Below are positions 6,698 to 7,454 of a stretch of 7,454 nt of DNA, in pieces. A model generated the notes under the pieces. It saw nothing but the letters and a program-made list of their open reading frames with translations. It did no database searches and was not told where the DNA came from. Each line of letters begins with the position of its first letter. Positions within the stretch are counted from its first letter, which is position 1. Source of the DNA: Verrucomicrobia bacterium UBA6015 (lineage in GTDB: Bacteria > Verrucomicrobiota > Kiritimatiellia > UBA8416); NCBI GenBank assembly GCA_002428045.1, contig DIZZ01000071.1, positions 668-8,121 of the forward strand, written 5' to 3'. The position numbers and the translations under genes are program-made.

Positions 6698-6957
6698 CGC
6701 CGTGGTGGGTTGTGTTGATGGTGTCGAGCTTCGTGGGGTTGTCGTTTAGCTTTTGGGGCTGGCTGGCGGTCAAGGTGATCGGTCAAGGAGCGAAGATTGC
6801 GGAGATCGAATCCCGCATTTCGAGCCGCGAGACGGAATGCCGGTCTCGCATGGACTGGCTTCAGAGGATGGACGAAAAGCTGAACGGGGTTCGCGAGGAT
6901 GTTGCAAAGATTCGTGGTGCATTGGAAACTGCTGGCGTTGAACGTCGGCACGGGTAA
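6691..6957 (+). CDS. Small membrane-anchored coiled-coil protein
   Basis: 88 residues; ATG 6691 overlaps the end of the previous gene by 7 bases and has a strong SD AGGGGGA at 6681-6687. The N-terminus PWWVVLMVSSFVGLSFSFW (4-22), continuing to about residue 30 (GWLAVKVIGQG), is a clear hydrophobic, aromatic-rich membrane segment or uncleaved anchor. Residues 35-80 are a charged helix with heptad-like spacing (KIAEIESRISSRE, then WLQRMDEKLNGVREDVAKIR), predicted coiled coil. One transmembrane segment plus coiled coil suits a holin-like, spanin-like or tail/injection membrane protein; XhlA-type proteins have the reverse order (coiled coil first). There is no lipobox, and the only Cys is at residue 50, so it is not a lipoprotein. 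Function is not assigned; lysis and DNA-injection roles are both possible. Confidence 0.65.
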   Translation: MVTPWWVVLMVSSFVGLSFSFWGWLAVKVIGQGAKIAEIESRISSRETECRSRMDWLQRMDEKLNGVREDVAKIRGALETAGVERRHG

Positions 6958-6977
6958 AAAGAAAGGTTGGTGAGATT

Positions 6978-7352
6978 ATGGACTTGAGAGTGCGGGATTT
7001 GTTGAAGGATGAGTTGGCGGTTGTCGCGGCGACGGCGACGGCTGTGGACGGTATCGAGGCGCTGCTTCCGGTGACGGATGGCACGGTCGAGGCGAGTAAG
7101 ATCGTCACGGCGGATGCCAACAAGGACGTCGGCGGACTGCGGAATCTGGCGGTGGCTGGTACGCTGGCGGTGACGGGCGTAGCGACGCTGACGGCCCCTC
7201 CAAAGTTCACGGCGGTGACAACGGCGGAAGCCAAGACGCTGACCATGACCAACGCGCCGGCCGAGGCTAACGCTGGCAAGGCGTCTCCGATCTACCTGAC
7301 CATCACGGTCGGGGCGACCAATTACGTTATTCCGGCATGGCCTCTGGCGTAA
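6978..7352 (+). CDS. Ala/Thr/Val-rich virion protein, fibre-like
   Basis: 124 residues. ATG 6978 follows a purine-rich run; AAAGG at 6962-6966 and GGTGAG at 6969-6974 are both candidate SDs, neither at ideal spacing. The N-terminus MDLRVRDLLKDELAVVAATA is amphipathic and helical. The middle (ADANKDVGGLRNLAVAGTLA, 45-64, then VTGVATLTAPP) has the 'DaNkD...glrnl...G...' style of tail-fibre and other trimeric virion proteins, and the C-terminus (PIYLTITVGATNYVIPAWPL, 104-123) resembles the closing strands of small phage decoration or fibre proteins that end in 'vggT.yyIP'. Low complexity, no long charged stretches. It ends 13 bases before the next gene. Role inferred from composition and context only. 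Confidence 0.55.
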   Translation: MDLRVRDLLKDELAVVAATATAVDGIEALLPVTDGTVEASKIVTADANKDVGGLRNLAVAGTLAVTGVATLTAPPKFTAVTTAEAKTLTMTNAPAEANAGKASPIYLTITVGATNYVIPAWPLA

Positions 7353-7365
7353 CGGAGGTCGCGTA

Positions 7366-7454
7366 ATGCCGAAAGTCGGTAACAAGACGCTCACGTTCCC
7401 GCTCGCTGGGGTTTCCCGGCGAGCGGGGTATCGTGAACAGCAACGACCGTACTC
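7366..7454 (+). CDS. Phage tail protein of the LTFPLAGV type, N-terminus only
   Basis: The gene is cut by the window end. ATG 7366 has GGAGG at 7354-7358, spacing 7. The visible sequence begins MPKVGNKTLTFPLAGVSRRA and continues with GYREQQRPYS. The signature 'FPL.GV.RR..y..Q.PY', with an expected TP and NVRP soon after, is familiar as the start of a large phage virion protein found next to adaptor genes, analogous in place to T7 gp12 (tail tubular B). Only 29 complete codons are visible, so the call is tentative. The reading frame contains a very stable hairpin (see the stem-loop entry at 7397). Confidence 0.5.
   Translation, partial: MPKVGNKTLTFPLAGVSRRAGYREQQRPY
7397..7428 (+). repeat. 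Strong inverted repeat inside the start of the tail gene
   Basis: CCCGCTCGC (7398-7406) is the exact reverse complement of GCGAGCGGG (7419-7427). A T7407-G7418 wobble and GGG (7408-7410) with CCC (7415-7417) extend the stem inward to 13 pairs with a GTTT loop; T7397-G7428 adds a further wobble. It lies about 32 to 61 bases after the start codon. There is no T run after it on either strand, so it is not an intrinsic terminator. It could regulate translation or mRNA stability of the tail gene, or be chance in codons for Pro-Leu-Ala and Arg-Ala-Gly. Confidence 0.7.

Noticed and set aside
1..7454. CRISPR array, tRNA, insertion sequence or attachment site
   Set aside because: No regularly spaced repeats, no cloverleaf-like segment, no transposase or terminal inverted repeats and no integrase gene were seen.

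Overview
This 7.45 kb window is a tightly packed block of tailed-phage virion genes, all on the + strand, from a phage or prophage. Gaps are short (0 to 70 bases), several neighbours overlap at ATGA or TGATG junctions, and almost every start has a clear purine-rich Shine-Dalgarno sequence. This points to late-operon transcription and translational coupling in a Gram-negative-type or other SD-using bacterial host. Base composition is moderately GC-rich. No host gene, tRNA, integrase, insertion sequence or CRISPR array is present, so neither the host nor the choice between free phage and prophage can be fixed. Some protein types (the FmdB-like small protein, the capsid protein and the LTFPLAGV-type tail protein) remind me of environmental and planctomycete-associated phage contigs, but that is only an impression from memory.

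Layout. (1) 1-387: C-terminal part of a papain-like (permuted NlpC/P60, YiiX-type) cysteine hydrolase, cut by the window edge. (2) 384-2126: portal protein. (3) 2126-2461: small FmdB-like protein without the zinc cysteines. (4) 2476-3423: acidic, coiled-coil scaffolding protein. (5) 3442-4479: major capsid protein, followed by a stem-loop. (6) 4550-5605: capsid-associated (DUF2190-like decoration) protein, followed by a strong rho-independent terminator at 5621-5657. (7) 5670-5936: small protein of unknown role. (8) 5933-6697: head-tail adaptor (tail-tube-A-like) candidate. (9) 6691-6957: small membrane-anchored coiled-coil protein. (10) 6978-7352: Ala/Thr/Val-rich fibre-like virion protein. 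(11) 7366 to the window end: start of a conserved phage tail protein, with a very strong hairpin inside its first codons.

How the genes fit together: scaffold and capsid protein would build a procapsid on the portal vertex, the 351-residue protein may decorate it, and the adaptor and the last protein would begin the tail. The order portal, scaffold, capsid, adaptor, tail protein matches the T7-like podovirus plan (gp8, gp9, gp10, gp11, gp12). The most likely overall reading is therefore a short-tailed phage with very divergent proteins and several inserted accessory genes. No defence, metabolic or other clearly new system is visible. The points most worth checking are the terminator that abuts a ribosome binding site, the intragenic hairpin at 7398-7427, the cysteine-less FmdB-like protein and the hydrolase next to the portal gene.
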